Assembly: GCF_002723995.1 (NCBI RefSeq)
Contig: NZ_BEWP01000003.1
Span: 62,001-126,000 of the forward strand
Reading direction: 5' to 3'
DNA from: Gluconobacter kondonii
Lineage (GTDB): Bacteria; Pseudomonadota; Alphaproteobacteria; Acetobacterales; Acetobacteraceae
Length of the DNA stretch: 64,000 bases
Shown here: positions 7,521 to 18,136 of the stretch, in pieces
How positions within the stretch are numbered: the first letter of the stretch is position 1
Layout: every line of letters begins with the position of its first letter
The notes under the pieces: generated by a model
What the model saw: the letters and a program-made list of their open reading frames with translations, nothing else
Told to the model about the DNA's origin: nothing
The model's database searches: none
Translations under genes and position numbers: made by a program

Positions 7521-7605
7521 ATAAAAGTTTTTGGTGAAGCTTTTTCTAAAAAGCTTCAAAAGACCGTCACCTTTTTGAAAAAAGGCGACACCAAAAAACT
7601 TTTAT
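7521..7605. repeat. Composite inverted repeat with three stems, between hemJ and the SDR gene
   Basis: An outer stem (7521-7536 with 7589-7605, one bulged base) encloses two perfect or near-perfect hairpins: 7536-7557 (10 bp, 2-nt loop) and 7566-7589. A/T runs border each arm on both strands. It lies between the convergent 3' ends of hemJ and the SDR gene, so it can serve as a bidirectional terminator. The elaborate three-way shape suggests a dispersed palindromic repeat family, which cannot be confirmed from one copy. Confidence 0.6.
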
Positions 7606-7610
7606 CACTT

Positions 7611-8582
7611 TCAGATCAGGCCGTATTTTACGCCGGTCATCTGTTCCGAGACGGTCCACAGACGCGCGGCCAGTTCGGGTACGTGCGCCAGAGCCGGAAG
7701 CCCGGCGATCCCCGGCACGCCACGGCGTTCTCCCGGCCCCTGTGGGCCATAATAGCTGCCGTCATGCGCCTGCGGACTGGCAAGAGCATAGAGCAGCGGC
7801 CACGCGCCTTCCTCGACCGTCTGCCCCATGGCATGAAACACCGGCCCGGCGACACTGCGCGCCAGACTGCGCATGAACCGCGCGGCTTTGTTGGCGGACT
7901 GGTCCAGACTGCCGTTATTCGCGACGATATCACTCGCCGCCCAGCCTGGATGCGCCGCACGCGAATGAATGGGCCAGGGCGCTTTTGCCGCCCGGCGGTT
8001 CAGTTCGAGCGCAAACAGCAGGTTGGACAGCTTGCTCTGACGATACCGCACCATCGGATTGTAAGAATGCCGCGCATTCAGATCGCCGAACGGGACTTCG
8101 CCCTTCAGCGCCGCCAGAGACGCCACCGTCATGACCGTCGCATTCCCCGCCGCCAGCAACGGCAGCAGCCGTCCGGTCAGAGCAAAATGCCCGAGATGGT
8201 TGGTCCCGAACTGCAACTCGAACCCGTCTTTTGTCGTCAGACGCGTCGCAGGCCCCATAACCCCGGCATTGTTCGCCAGAAGATGGATCGGCTCGCCCCG
8301 GCTGTGCATCGCGGAGGCAAAAGCCTCGATCCCGGCCAGAGACGCCAGATCCAGCAGCTCGAACCGCGATTTGACGAACGGCACCCGTTCATGAAGCCGT
8401 GCTAACGCCGCCTGTCCCTTGTCATGACTGCGACCGCTCAGCACGATCGCAGCACCCTGTTTCGCCAGCCCGCAGGCGACCTCGAACCCCAGCCCCCCGG
8501 TCGATCCGGTGATGAGCGCCGTCTTTCCGTCCAGACGTTCAAGAGAGTCCGTGGACCATGCGGGAGCGGAGGGCTGTGTCAT
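7611..8582 (-). CDS. Short-chain dehydrogenase/reductase (retinol dehydrogenase-like)
   Basis: A 323-residue SDR. The cofactor motif TGSTGGLG lies at about residues 26-33, LANNAGVMG at about 104-112, and the catalytic tyrosine and lysine occur in YRQSKLSNLLFALEL (YxxxK spacing). The overall layout, with the active-site Tyr preceded by HSYNPMV, resembles the WWOX/retinol dehydrogenase branch of oxidoreductases, which is NADP-dependent as a rule. The natural substrate is unknown. It is followed on the same strand, upstream, by the DedA gene with a 24-bp gap, so the two may be co-transcribed. Confidence 0.8.
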   Translation of the reverse strand: MTQPSAPAWSTDSLERLDGKTALITGSTGGLGFEVACGLAKQGAAIVLSGRSHDKGQAALARLHERVPFVKSRFELLDLASLAGIEAFASAMHSRGEPIHLLANNAGVMGPATRLTTKDGFELQFGTNHLGHFALTGRLLPLLAAGNATVMTVASLAALKGEVPFGDLNARHSYNPMVRYRQSKLSNLLFALELNRRAAKAPWPIHSRAAHPGWAASDIVANNGSLDQSANKAARFMRSLARSVAGPVFHAMGQTVEEGAWPLLYALASPQAHDGSYYGPQGPGERRGVPGIAGLPALAHVPELAARLWTVSEQMTGVKYGLI

Positions 8583-8606
8583 GACGTCTGTCCTTCCAAG
8601 TCTGTG

Positions 8607-9296
8607 TCAGCTCGGTTTTTTGTCCATACGCGATTCCTCGCGCTTTTCGTCTTCCTCGGCCTGCCGGAGCGCCTCATCCGTCAGGCGCTTCTCGTTCTTC
8701 TTGAGAAAAACGAGTGCTCCGATCAGACAGCAGACCCCCACGACCGCCATGGCGATCCCGACCGGCCCGGTGATCTTCTCGATCTGCTTGCCAAGCTCAT
8801 AGGTCACAAAGGCATAGCCACCGGCCCAGCAGATGCCACCGAGCGCATTGAAGAACAGGAACGAATGCCAGGGCATCCGGTTCGCTCCCGCCAGCAATGC
8901 GACGAACACGCGCAGCACCGCGACGAAACGCCCCAGAAACACGACGATCCCGCCATGCCGACGGAACAGATAGCGCCCCAGCATCAGCCGCTCTTCGGTC
9001 AGACCAACTTTCTGGCCGTGCTTTTTCAGAATGCCGTAACCGAAGTGATGGCCGATCAGATAGCCGATATTGTCGCCCATAATGGCGCCGAGCACGGCTG
9101 ACAGCGCGATCCAGCGGATTTCCAGATGATGGGTGCTGCCTGCATAAAGCGAAGCGGCGATAATGACGCTCTCCGCCGGAAGTGGAAGTCCCATGCTCTC
9201 GAACATGACGGTGATGCCGACGACGCCATAGCCATACTGCATCAGCATGTGATCGAGAAAATGACTGAGATGAAACAGCGGTTTGGTCCTGTTCAA
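8607..9296 (-). CDS. DedA-family membrane protein
   Basis: A 229-residue protein with five to six hydrophobic segments. FESMGLPLPAESVI is the acidic DedA motif and GRYLFRRHGGIVVFLGRFVAVLRVF the basic G-x3-R motif of the family. DedA/VTT proteins are undecaprenyl-phosphate or phospholipid translocases linked to envelope integrity and proton-motive force. The C-terminal tail is cytoplasmic, charged and ends with KKPS. The start is uncertain: TTG at 9296 extends the first helix, while ATG at 9248 gives a shorter form. Confidence 0.85.
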   Translation of the reverse strand: MNRTKPLFHLSHFLDHMLMQYGYGVVGITVMFESMGLPLPAESVIIAASLYAGSTHHLEIRWIALSAVLGAIMGDNIGYLIGHHFGYGILKKHGQKVGLTEERLMLGRYLFRRHGGIVVFLGRFVAVLRVFVALLAGANRMPWHSFLFFNALGGICWAGGYAFVTYELGKQIEKITGPVGIAMAVVGVCCLIGALVFLKKNEKRLTDEALRQAEEDEKREESRMDKKPS

Positions 9297-9356
9297 GCTG
9301 TGGCGGAAGAGAGTGCCACGGGCTACGATACTACGGCATCGGAGACAGGATGAAAA

Positions 9357-11276
9357 ATGACGCCCCCTTCCCCCGCATCTTCCGCAGCCTTATCGGGACA
9401 CTGGCCGTCCTGGGTCACGCCCGAACTCGTGGCCGGACGCACCCTGTCCTTCTCCGAACTGCGCACTGCTGGGGAGTGGATCTTTTGGCTTGAAAGTCGC
9501 CCGGACGAACAGGGCCGCTCCGTCATCACGGCCCGCGACCCTGAAGGCCACATCCACGACCTGATCCCGCCAGAATACTCGGTCGGCACTCGTGTGCATG
9601 AATATGGCGGCGGCGCATGGGACGTGCGCCTGAAAGACAACGCCCCGCAGGTCGTCTTCAGCGATCGCAAACGCGGCGGCGTCTGGTTCAGCGACGGCAC
9701 CACCGCCACGCAATGGGCGACGGCGGGTGAAAGTCCCGAACACCGCTACGCCGACCTGACATTCGATCCCGCTGCCGATGCCGTATTCTGCGTGCGTGAA
9801 AGCCACGGCGACGGCGTGCCCGTCGCAGCCCTCGTTCACGTTCAGGCCGACGGACGCGAAACCGTGCTGGTCGAAGGCGCGGATTTCTACGCCGCTCCCC
9901 GGCCCTCACCCGATGGACGTTTTCTGGCCTGGTTCAGCTGGAACGACCCGGCCATGCCCTGGACCGCCACGACGCTTTCCGTCGCCCCCTTTGACCGCAC
10001 AACCGGCACTCTCGGCCCCGTTACCGACCTGACCGGACCCGAACCCTGCAGCATCATCGAACCCTGCTGGACCCCCAACGGCACGCTCTACGCCACGTCC
10101 GACGCCTCGGGCCGCTGGACTCCCATCCGCTTTTCCCATGACGAAACAGGCTGGCACTCCCACTCCCTCGACGGCGCCAACGCCGAAATCGGCCTGCCGC
10201 ACTGGGTGTTCGGACAGCGCAGCATGGCCCCGCTGCCCGGAAACCGCCTGCTGGCCCTCGGCATCCGCCACGGCCTCAACCATGTCCTGCTGGAAGACAA
10301 CGGACACTGGACCGACCTTGCGCTCGGCACGCCCGTCAACGTCCCCGAACCTCTCGGAAACGGACAGTTCGCATGGATCGACGCCCCAACAGACGTCCCC
10401 GCCGCCATCGCCTTCGGCCGCCCCGGCGAAGCCTGCGACCGCTTCCGCATCAGCGTCACCCTCCCGCACGGCGTCACGAAAGCCGATATCGCAACCCCCA
10501 TCCCCCTGAGCTTCCCAACTGCAAACGGCGCAGAAGCTCACGCTTTGGCCCATGCCCTGTTCTACGCCCCCGCCAGCAGCACCAGCGCCCTGCGGGAAGG
10601 CGAAAAACCCCCGCTCGTCGTCATGGCGCATGGCGGCCCGACCGGCCGCGCCAATCCGTCCTTCGCCTTCAAGGTGCAGTGGTGGACCTCGCGCGGTTTT
10701 GCCGTCCTCGACGTCAATTATCGCGGTTCAACCGGCTTCGGCCGCGCTTACCGCGAAGCACTGGACGGACAATGGGGTGTCGCGGATATCGAAGACTGCC
10801 TCGCTGGCGTGCAGGCGGTGCTTGATCGCGGTCTCGCTGACCCCGCCCGCTGCGTCATCCGTGGCAGCAGCGCCGGCGGCCTGACGGTCCTCGGCGCCCT
10901 CGCACAGTCGGACCTCTTCGCCGCCGGAGCCTCCCTCTACGGCGTCACGGATCTGCGCGCTCTCGCCGAAGAAACCCACAAATTCGAAGCGCGCTATCTG
11001 GACGGCCTGATCGGCCCCTATCTCGAAGATGAGGCCGTGTATCTGAAACGTTCTCCCATCACGCAAGCCGAGGGCATTACCGTTCCTGTCCTGTTCCTGC
11101 ATGGCGGCGCAGATAAGGTCGTTCCCCTGTCACAGGCGGAGTCCATGCGCACAAAACTCGAACATTCCGCCCTGCACGTCTATCCCGAAGAAGCCCACGG
11201 CTTCCGCGCCCGAGAAACCATAGAAGACGCCCTGCAACGGGAACTCGCCTTCTATCAGCAGGTTTTTAGTGCATAG
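9357..11276 (+). CDS. S9-family serine peptidase (acylaminoacyl/dipeptidyl peptidase-like)
   Basis: A 639-residue two-domain protein. The N-terminal half (to about 380) has the repeating pattern of a beta-propeller (SDRKRGGVWFSDG, FDRTTGTLGPVTDL and similar), and the C-terminal half is an alpha/beta hydrolase. The nucleophile is the serine in GSSAGG (about 504), the acid is in GGADKVVP (about 586) and the histidine in EAHGF (about 614). It is probably cytoplasmic because no signal peptide is visible. Such enzymes trim short peptides or acylated N-termini. An AGGA ribosome-binding site precedes ATG 9357. Confidence 0.88.
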   Translation: MTPPSPASSAALSGHWPSWVTPELVAGRTLSFSELRTAGEWIFWLESRPDEQGRSVITARDPEGHIHDLIPPEYSVGTRVHEYGGGAWDVRLKDNAPQVVFSDRKRGGVWFSDGTTATQWATAGESPEHRYADLTFDPAADAVFCVRESHGDGVPVAALVHVQADGRETVLVEGADFYAAPRPSPDGRFLAWFSWNDPAMPWTATTLSVAPFDRTTGTLGPVTDLTGPEPCSIIEPCWTPNGTLYATSDASGRWTPIRFSHDETGWHSHSLDGANAEIGLPHWVFGQRSMAPLPGNRLLALGIRHGLNHVLLEDNGHWTDLALGTPVNVPEPLGNGQFAWIDAPTDVPAAIAFGRPGEACDRFRISVTLPHGVTKADIATPIPLSFPTANGAEAHALAHALFYAPASSTSALREGEKPPLVVMAHGGPTGRANPSFAFKVQWWTSRGFAVLDVNYRGSTGFGRAYREALDGQWGVADIEDCLAGVQAVLDRGLADPARCVIRGSSAGGLTVLGALAQSDLFAAGASLYGVTDLRALAEETHKFEARYLDGLIGPYLEDEAVYLKRSPITQAEGITVPVLFLHGGADKVVPLSQAESMRTKLEHSALHVYPEEAHGFRARETIEDALQRELAFYQQVFSA

Positions 11277-11295
11277 ATCCTGGCAGATCCCGGTT

Positions 11296-11742
11296 TCAGT
11301 CGTCGGAGAGTCCGAACTGGCTGGGATAGGGCATGGCGTTGCGGCCGAGCTTTTTCTTTTTCCAGTCCGCTAACGCCCTGTCATATTCGACATGACGCAG
11401 GGCGAACTGCAGCGCTTCCACATGCCGCTCGTCGGCCGGGTCCATCATGTTCCGGCGCCAGCCCGCCGCAATCAGCCAGTATTCCCCGGCCAGTCGCCAG
11501 TCCCCGGCCTCATGATGCTCCAGCGCCAGACGCTCAAGCCCATGATATTTATTCTTCGGATTGGCGAGCGCTTCGGGCGTAAGAATGAAATCATCCCCTT
11601 TCCAGAGGAAGGTCGATTTCATGTAGGGAAACTGCCGGGTCATCACACCCGGATCTCCAAAATGTTCTTTAATCAGCATCGGAACCAGTCTGTCGTAAGA
11701 CCTACGCCATTCGCACTGCACAGACTGTCTCCTGAAGATCAC
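11296..11742 (-). CDS. Conserved hypothetical protein, possibly ANR-like
   Basis: A 148-residue protein of unknown role. The middle (GLERLALEHHEAGDWRLAGEYW, and then a run of charged helices to residue 128) recalls the small ANR regulators in pattern only, and I would not assign it to them. The tail has KKKKLGRNAMPYPSQFG. There is no signal peptide or membrane segment. The start may be ATG 11742 or the in-frame ATG at 11679. It is convergent with the peptidase gene. Confidence 0.5.
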   Translation of the reverse strand: MIFRRQSVQCEWRRSYDRLVPMLIKEHFGDPGVMTRQFPYMKSTFLWKGDDFILTPEALANPKNKYHGLERLALEHHEAGDWRLAGEYWLIAAGWRRNMMDPADERHVEALQFALRHVEYDRALADWKKKKLGRNAMPYPSQFGLSDD

Positions 11743-11853
11743 GTTAAATAGAGTGCCGTCTCTATAACGAACCGCTCTTCCAGAGTCGATTTTTTGCCAA
11801 TTTTGCCTCTGGCACCGGATATAAAAAATTACCGCAGCAGACGGGAGAAAATT

Positions 11854-12846
11854 TTAAAACACGGCATTAATAGCAAATTGTGGTGACGCCTGAATATTCT
11901 TGTTATGCCCCGCAAAATAAAAAGGCGAACCAACAATTATTCCCCAACGCGCGTTCCAGTTATATTCGATCGCCGGAGAAATCTGCCAATCCGTTTCAGA
12001 AGCTCCAGTTTTATGGATGTAAGCGCCGCTCTGGTCGTGCCCGCGCAAAGTGGAACCATTCGCCCAGTCCCGCGCAAGGTCCATGGCCAGAACCCATTTC
12101 TGGTTTATTCCATATTCTAATGAAAACCCTGTCTGTCCGCTCATCCCAGGCTGACCGTAGCCGCGAAAGCCATTTGTCGTTCCGTAACTTGTCATATCAG
12201 TTAGTTTTGCTGACGTAACAGCGCGCCGAAACCAGTTCCAAACTCGAAGACGCAGTTCATGATGACCTGGCAGGGTGTAGGTTGATTGTTCAGTCAAAGC
12301 AAAGCGGAAAACATAAGCACCGCTTCCCATACCGTCCTGAGAACTGCCAAGTTTTGTATAATTTCCTGTGGGGAAAATCATGCCCGCAAAAAGATTAAAA
12401 GCCGGAATATAACGCGTGGGATCAGGTCGAATAAGACGATAAATCAGATCGACAGGCATATCGCCTGCCTGAGGACCATGAGAATGCCCGTCATTATGCT
12501 TCCATCCGTAGTTGACGATGGTATGAACCTGAATGCTGAAATTTTCGGAAATGCCATATTTCCAGAGCGTGGAATTGGTAAACATGCGCTGCATTGGATG
12601 CGTGGCGGGTAATGTCTGTCCGTGTGAACCGAACCGTCCCAGCGGCTGGCTATAGGAAGAATAAGGTTCAACATTCAGAACACCTTTTTGCGTAGTGCCT
12701 GACGGTGAAACCAGTGATCCAGTGTACCATTGATCTGCGTAAGCAGGAGATACGAAAACGCCTGTCGCAAGAAGAAGGCAAAAACCTGATTTTCTTATGA
12801 ACGATGTGCTTGTCCCGCAGACCTTATGTTGAATACGGGCTATCAT
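11854..12846 (-). CDS. Outer-membrane beta-barrel protein (MetA-pathway phenol degradation / transporter-like)
   Basis: A 330-residue protein with a signal peptide (about 1-37, ending AYA), alternating beta-strand pattern throughout and a C-terminal phenylalanine, all as expected of an outer-membrane barrel. Segments such as GMIFPTGNYTKLGSSQDGMGSG and a periplasmic-facing VNYGWKHNDGHSHG loop resemble the phenol_MetA_deg/transporter family. The substrate is unknown. It lies downstream of aspD-aspT on the same strand, with an 80-bp gap, and shares their lower GC content, so it may belong to the same acquired block and could give passage to aspartate or alanine; that is inference. Confidence 0.65.
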   Translation of the reverse strand: MIARIQHKVCGTSTSFIRKSGFCLLLATGVFVSPAYADQWYTGSLVSPSGTTQKGVLNVEPYSSYSQPLGRFGSHGQTLPATHPMQRMFTNSTLWKYGISENFSIQVHTIVNYGWKHNDGHSHGPQAGDMPVDLIYRLIRPDPTRYIPAFNLFAGMIFPTGNYTKLGSSQDGMGSGAYVFRFALTEQSTYTLPGHHELRLRVWNWFRRAVTSAKLTDMTSYGTTNGFRGYGQPGMSGQTGFSLEYGINQKWVLAMDLARDWANGSTLRGHDQSGAYIHKTGASETDWQISPAIEYNWNARWGIIVGSPFYFAGHNKNIQASPQFAINAVF

Positions 12847-12926
12847 TTATTGACCTGCTTTTGTTTTTCATAATCAGAAAATCCGGTAATGCCGAAAGGG
12901 ATTTCCCTTTCGGCATCGGACTGAAT

Positions 12927-14531
<1,605 letters not shown>

Positions 14532-14539
14532 TTAAAGAT

Positions 14540-16261
14540 TTAGGAAAATGCGACCACAAGGGGTCCAAGAAGAGTAAGAAGAACGTTTGCAACTGCGTAT
14601 GTAATGGCGAAAGGCGTCGTGGGAACGGCGTTCCCCGCCTTGTTCAGAACCTCACCAAAAGCTGGATTGGCACTGCGTGATCCCGCCAGAGCCCCGGCGA
14701 AAATGGCCGTATTGTCGTAGCGAAGCACATAACGTCCAAAGAGCATTGTCAGGATCAGTGGCACCAGCGTTACCACAACACCCAGAAGAAAAAGCGTCAC
14801 GCCATGCTGCATGATCGTGGCAATCGCTTGCTGACCTGTTTGCAGTCCCGTTACGGACACAAAACCAGCCAATCCGAAATCGACCAGAAATGTTGACGCC
14901 GCGCGGGGCATATTCCCGGTCGCGGGATGACGGCTTTGATACCAGCCAAACAGGAGCCCCGAGAGAAGGGCGCCCCCACCGCTTCCAAGTGTGAGCGGGA
15001 CTGAACCCAAATGAACCACGCCCAAACCGATTAACAACCCGACGGCCACACCCAGCCCATGGAACACCAGATCGGTTTTGAGGCTTGGAACAAGTGGGGT
15101 GCCGATTTCTGCTACGGCCCGCTCCACGTCTGCGGACGTGCCCAAAAGCGTAACAACGTCCCCGGCCATAATCTTCAAGGAGCCTGTAACTGGAACAGCC
15201 TTTCCGGCACGGGAAAGGGCAACCAGATAAACGCCATGCCGGACAGCTGCCGAAATAGACTGCACACATTGATCGATCGTTTGTCCCACAAAATCCTTGC
15301 GAGACAGAACAACATCCCGGCGGATTAGGGAAAGGTCCAGATCAGGCGATTCACCGATCTCCTGACCAATTTTTTGTCCCGCAGCCAGCACCTCTGAACG
15401 ATGGCCAACCAGCAGCACCCTGTCTCCCGAAATCAGTGGTGTCGTGCTCTCTATTCCAATCGGCTTGTCATCCCGGATCACTTTCTCGACCGTGATCCCG
15501 GCTGCCATTTTTTCAATCGCTTCAATGGTCAGCTCGGATTGGGTCAAACGGTAGGCGCGTCCAACCAGATGAGGAAAAGCAGAAACTTCCCCCTCACCGA
15601 CGATATGCACGCCACCCGCCTGCTCAGCTTCGGCCCGGATAGCATCCTCACGAATGCTGCGTTTCATGAACCAGGGCAAAACATTGACGCAAAGAAGAAT
15701 GGGGCCAATGGACCCAAAAATATAAGTTACCGCATATCCGACCGCGACATTGCCCTGAAGTTGCTGGACCTGTGCAATCGGCAGGCCGATTTTCTCCAGT
15801 GATGATCCCGCTGTGCCGATAATGGCAGACTGGGTAAGGCCCCCCGCCGCAAGCCCCGCTGCAAGGCCTTTATCAAGATGGAACATGCGTGCAACGGCTA
15901 CAACGGTGATTAATCCCGTAACAGCCAGCACAACAGCCATTAGAATTTCTTTAACGGATTGGCGTCCTAGAGACCTAAAAAACTGAGGGCCGCTTTGATA
16001 ACCAACAGCATAGATGAAAAGTGCGAAGAGAACGGCTTTGATACCAGAGTCGATATGCACACCGATCTGACTGATAAGGACGGCGGCGAGAAGCGAGCCT
16101 GCCACGCCACCAAGCTGAAATGACCCGAAACGAAAACGCCCTATCCAACAGCCCAGAACCAGGGCGAGGAACAGGGCGATTTCCGGACACGCACTAAAAA
16201 TACTGGAAAGAAAAGTAGTGAGTGTTTGCACAATGAGAGCTCCCGGAAAGCTGTTTCCCAA
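14540..16261 (-). CDS. aspT: Aspartate:alanine antiporter (AAE family)
   Basis: A 573-residue inner-membrane transporter. Hydrophobic helices at both ends flank a central hydrophilic region (about 200-375) holding two TrkA-C-like domains (AFPHLVGRAYRLTQSELT and DVVLSRKDFVGQTIDQ), the layout of AspT/YbjL proteins. It exchanges external aspartate for internal alanine; the exchange is electrogenic. It is transcribed with aspD. The start is ambiguous within the first dozen codons. GC content is lower than in neighbouring core genes. Confidence 0.9.
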   Translation of the reverse strand: MGNSFPGALIVQTLTTFLSSIFSACPEIALFLALVLGCWIGRFRFGSFQLGGVAGSLLAAVLISQIGVHIDSGIKAVLFALFIYAVGYQSGPQFFRSLGRQSVKEILMAVVLAVTGLITVVAVARMFHLDKGLAAGLAAGGLTQSAIIGTAGSSLEKIGLPIAQVQQLQGNVAVGYAVTYIFGSIGPILLCVNVLPWFMKRSIREDAIRAEAEQAGGVHIVGEGEVSAFPHLVGRAYRLTQSELTIEAIEKMAAGITVEKVIRDDKPIGIESTTPLISGDRVLLVGHRSEVLAAGQKIGQEIGESPDLDLSLIRRDVVLSRKDFVGQTIDQCVQSISAAVRHGVYLVALSRAGKAVPVTGSLKIMAGDVVTLLGTSADVERAVAEIGTPLVPSLKTDLVFHGLGVAVGLLIGLGVVHLGSVPLTLGSGGGALLSGLLFGWYQSRHPATGNMPRAASTFLVDFGLAGFVSVTGLQTGQQAIATIMQHGVTLFLLGVVVTLVPLILTMLFGRYVLRYDNTAIFAGALAGSRSANPAFGEVLNKAGNAVPTTPFAITYAVANVLLTLLGPLVVAFS

Positions 16262-16543
16262 GGTAGATATCCAAGAAAATATGTAAATGACTCAGATCAA
16301 TCAACAAATATAAATGTTAAAACCCATTCCGAATTTGGAATAATAATTTCTGTGCATATAGAAATCTATTGTATTCTATATTGGAGTCAACCGGATTATT
16401 TAAATAAAATCAATCCCCCTCGCATTGCTTGGTCAAAGGGGGGGAAGCGTAATAAACCAATTTGATTCAGGGCTCTCTTTTCAGAGAGGGATGGACGGGC
16501 CGTCCAAGCTGGATATTTTCCAGAAAACCAATGGGTCTTGACG
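16262..16543. other. AT-rich intergenic region between aspT and the MATE gene
   Basis: The 282-bp gap is strongly AT-rich around 16280-16420 and ends with a short G run (16438-16443). A small palindrome ATTCC-N6-GGAAT lies at 16326-16341, upstream of aspT, and might be an operator. No credible gene, RNA or terminator is seen. It probably marks the promoter side, and perhaps the edge, of the aspartate island. Confidence 0.45.
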
Positions 16544-17929
16544 CTACGGCTTCATAATATCCGGCTCCAGCTTCCGGATCACCCGGAACGCCGTCACCAC
16601 TGCCAGACTGCCAAACAGCACCACGCCCAGCGATTGCCCAACCAGAATCCCGACCGGCCCATAAGCCGACCCGAACCAGACGAACGGAATGGTCCCCAGC
16701 GTCGCCCGTCCCCAGTTGAAACCGGTGGAATAAAACGGGTGCCCCAGATTGTTGAACGCCGTATTGGCCACAAACAGGAGCCCCACGAACATGTAACTCA
16801 GCACCAGCCAGCAGCAGAACAGCCGCACGATATCGACGCCCACACCCTGAAGCTCGAAAAGCTGGATGATGTACGTGTGCGCAGCTGCCAGAACCAGCCA
16901 CGTCGTGCCCACACACAGCGCCGTCAGCTTCAGCGCCGCCAGAAGCGCCTCCTGCACGCGATGGATCTGCCGTGCGCCGAGGTTCTGCGCCATGATCGGC
17001 CCGACCGACCCCGTCAGTGCGAAAACCAGCGAAAACGCCACCGGCACGATCCGGTCGATGGTCGCCTGTCCCGAAACGGCATTGAGCCCGAACCGCGCCA
17101 TCGCATGCGTCACGAACAGTGCGCCCGTCGGCGTGGCCAGATTGGTCGCAATCGCCGGAACCGCAATCCCGCCAATCAGCCGCGTGGACGGCCCGAAAGC
17201 GGAACGCTCCGGCCATTCCAGCATGGCATGACCCCGAAGATTCAGAAATCCACTCGCCGTAATGGCCAACCGCGCCAGAACCGTGCTGATCGCCGCACCT
17301 TCAAGCCCCAGATGCAGCCCGAAAATCATGATCGGGTCCAGACAGGCGGATACAGCCGCCCCCGTCAGTGTCACCCGCATCGAGCGTTTGGCATCTCCCA
17401 CTGCCCGCAGAAGCGCTGACAGCGCCATCCCAAGACACACAAGCGGCAACGCTGGCGATACAATGTGCAGGAATGTGGCGGCATTTTTCTGCGCCTCGCC
17501 ATGCGCGCCCAGCAAACCAAGCAGAGGCGTGGCGAATGTCGCCGTCAGCAGGCCCAGAACGGCGGCAATCGCCACCATAACCACCAGAAATGCCGAGGCC
17601 ATCCGACGCGCCTCGGCATGCTGACATGCCCCGATCAACCGTCCCGTGCAGGCACCAAGTCCGATCGTCATCCCGATGGAAACCGATACCTGCACGTAAC
17701 TGATAGCCGTCGCAAACGCGATCGCCGCCGTCAGCGTCTTGTCATGCAGATGTGAAATATAACCGTAATTGAGCAGATCCACGGCAAACACGGCCATCAG
17801 CCCGATCGCCCCGGTCCCAGCCATCGTCACCACATGACGCATGATGTTGCCATGAACGAATCTGGCCGGTTTTACCGGAGAATCGTCAGGAATACAGGGC
17901 TTTTGGGGATCGTCGTCTGGCTCTGGCAT
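16544..17929 (-). CDS. MATE-family multidrug efflux transporter
   Basis: A 461-residue inner-membrane protein with about 12 hydrophobic helices in two homologous halves. Each half starts with a family-type segment (GTGAIGLMAVFAVDLLNYGYIS near 37-58; GGIAVPAIATNLATPTGALF near 255-275). MATE proteins export cationic drugs or metabolites using Na+ or H+. It is divergent from the flagellar genes with 207 bp between, which also contain the first part of an upstream-open reading frame that I do not regard as coding. Substrate unknown. Confidence 0.85.
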   Translation of the reverse strand: MPEPDDDPQKPCIPDDSPVKPARFVHGNIMRHVVTMAGTGAIGLMAVFAVDLLNYGYISHLHDKTLTAAIAFATAISYVQVSVSIGMTIGLGACTGRLIGACQHAEARRMASAFLVVMVAIAAVLGLLTATFATPLLGLLGAHGEAQKNAATFLHIVSPALPLVCLGMALSALLRAVGDAKRSMRVTLTGAAVSACLDPIMIFGLHLGLEGAAISTVLARLAITASGFLNLRGHAMLEWPERSAFGPSTRLIGGIAVPAIATNLATPTGALFVTHAMARFGLNAVSGQATIDRIVPVAFSLVFALTGSVGPIMAQNLGARQIHRVQEALLAALKLTALCVGTTWLVLAAAHTYIIQLFELQGVGVDIVRLFCCWLVLSYMFVGLLFVANTAFNNLGHPFYSTGFNWGRATLGTIPFVWFGSAYGPVGILVGQSLGVVLFGSLAVVTAFRVIRKLEPDIMKP

Positions 17930-18136
17930 GCCCCCCCATCATGCCCGCTTCAGGCCCGGAGAACCAGAGGCCGACAGCGTTTTTTCGTCCCTATCCTGGC
18001 TCTGTCTCTGTTCGTAACAGTAGGCGAATCCGCCCTTTTTGCGCTTGTAAGGACTTCTTTAATATCCGGTGTGGAATCTTCGGCAGCGATGCTCGGGCAT
18101 ACGACCCGCAGCCTGTTCCATGTCCGGGAGTATGCC

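Noticed and set aside
17834-18136. N-terminal extension of flgE
   Set aside because: The sequence before ATG 18137 is Arg/Pro-rich and not hook-like; the ribosome-binding site favours 18137.
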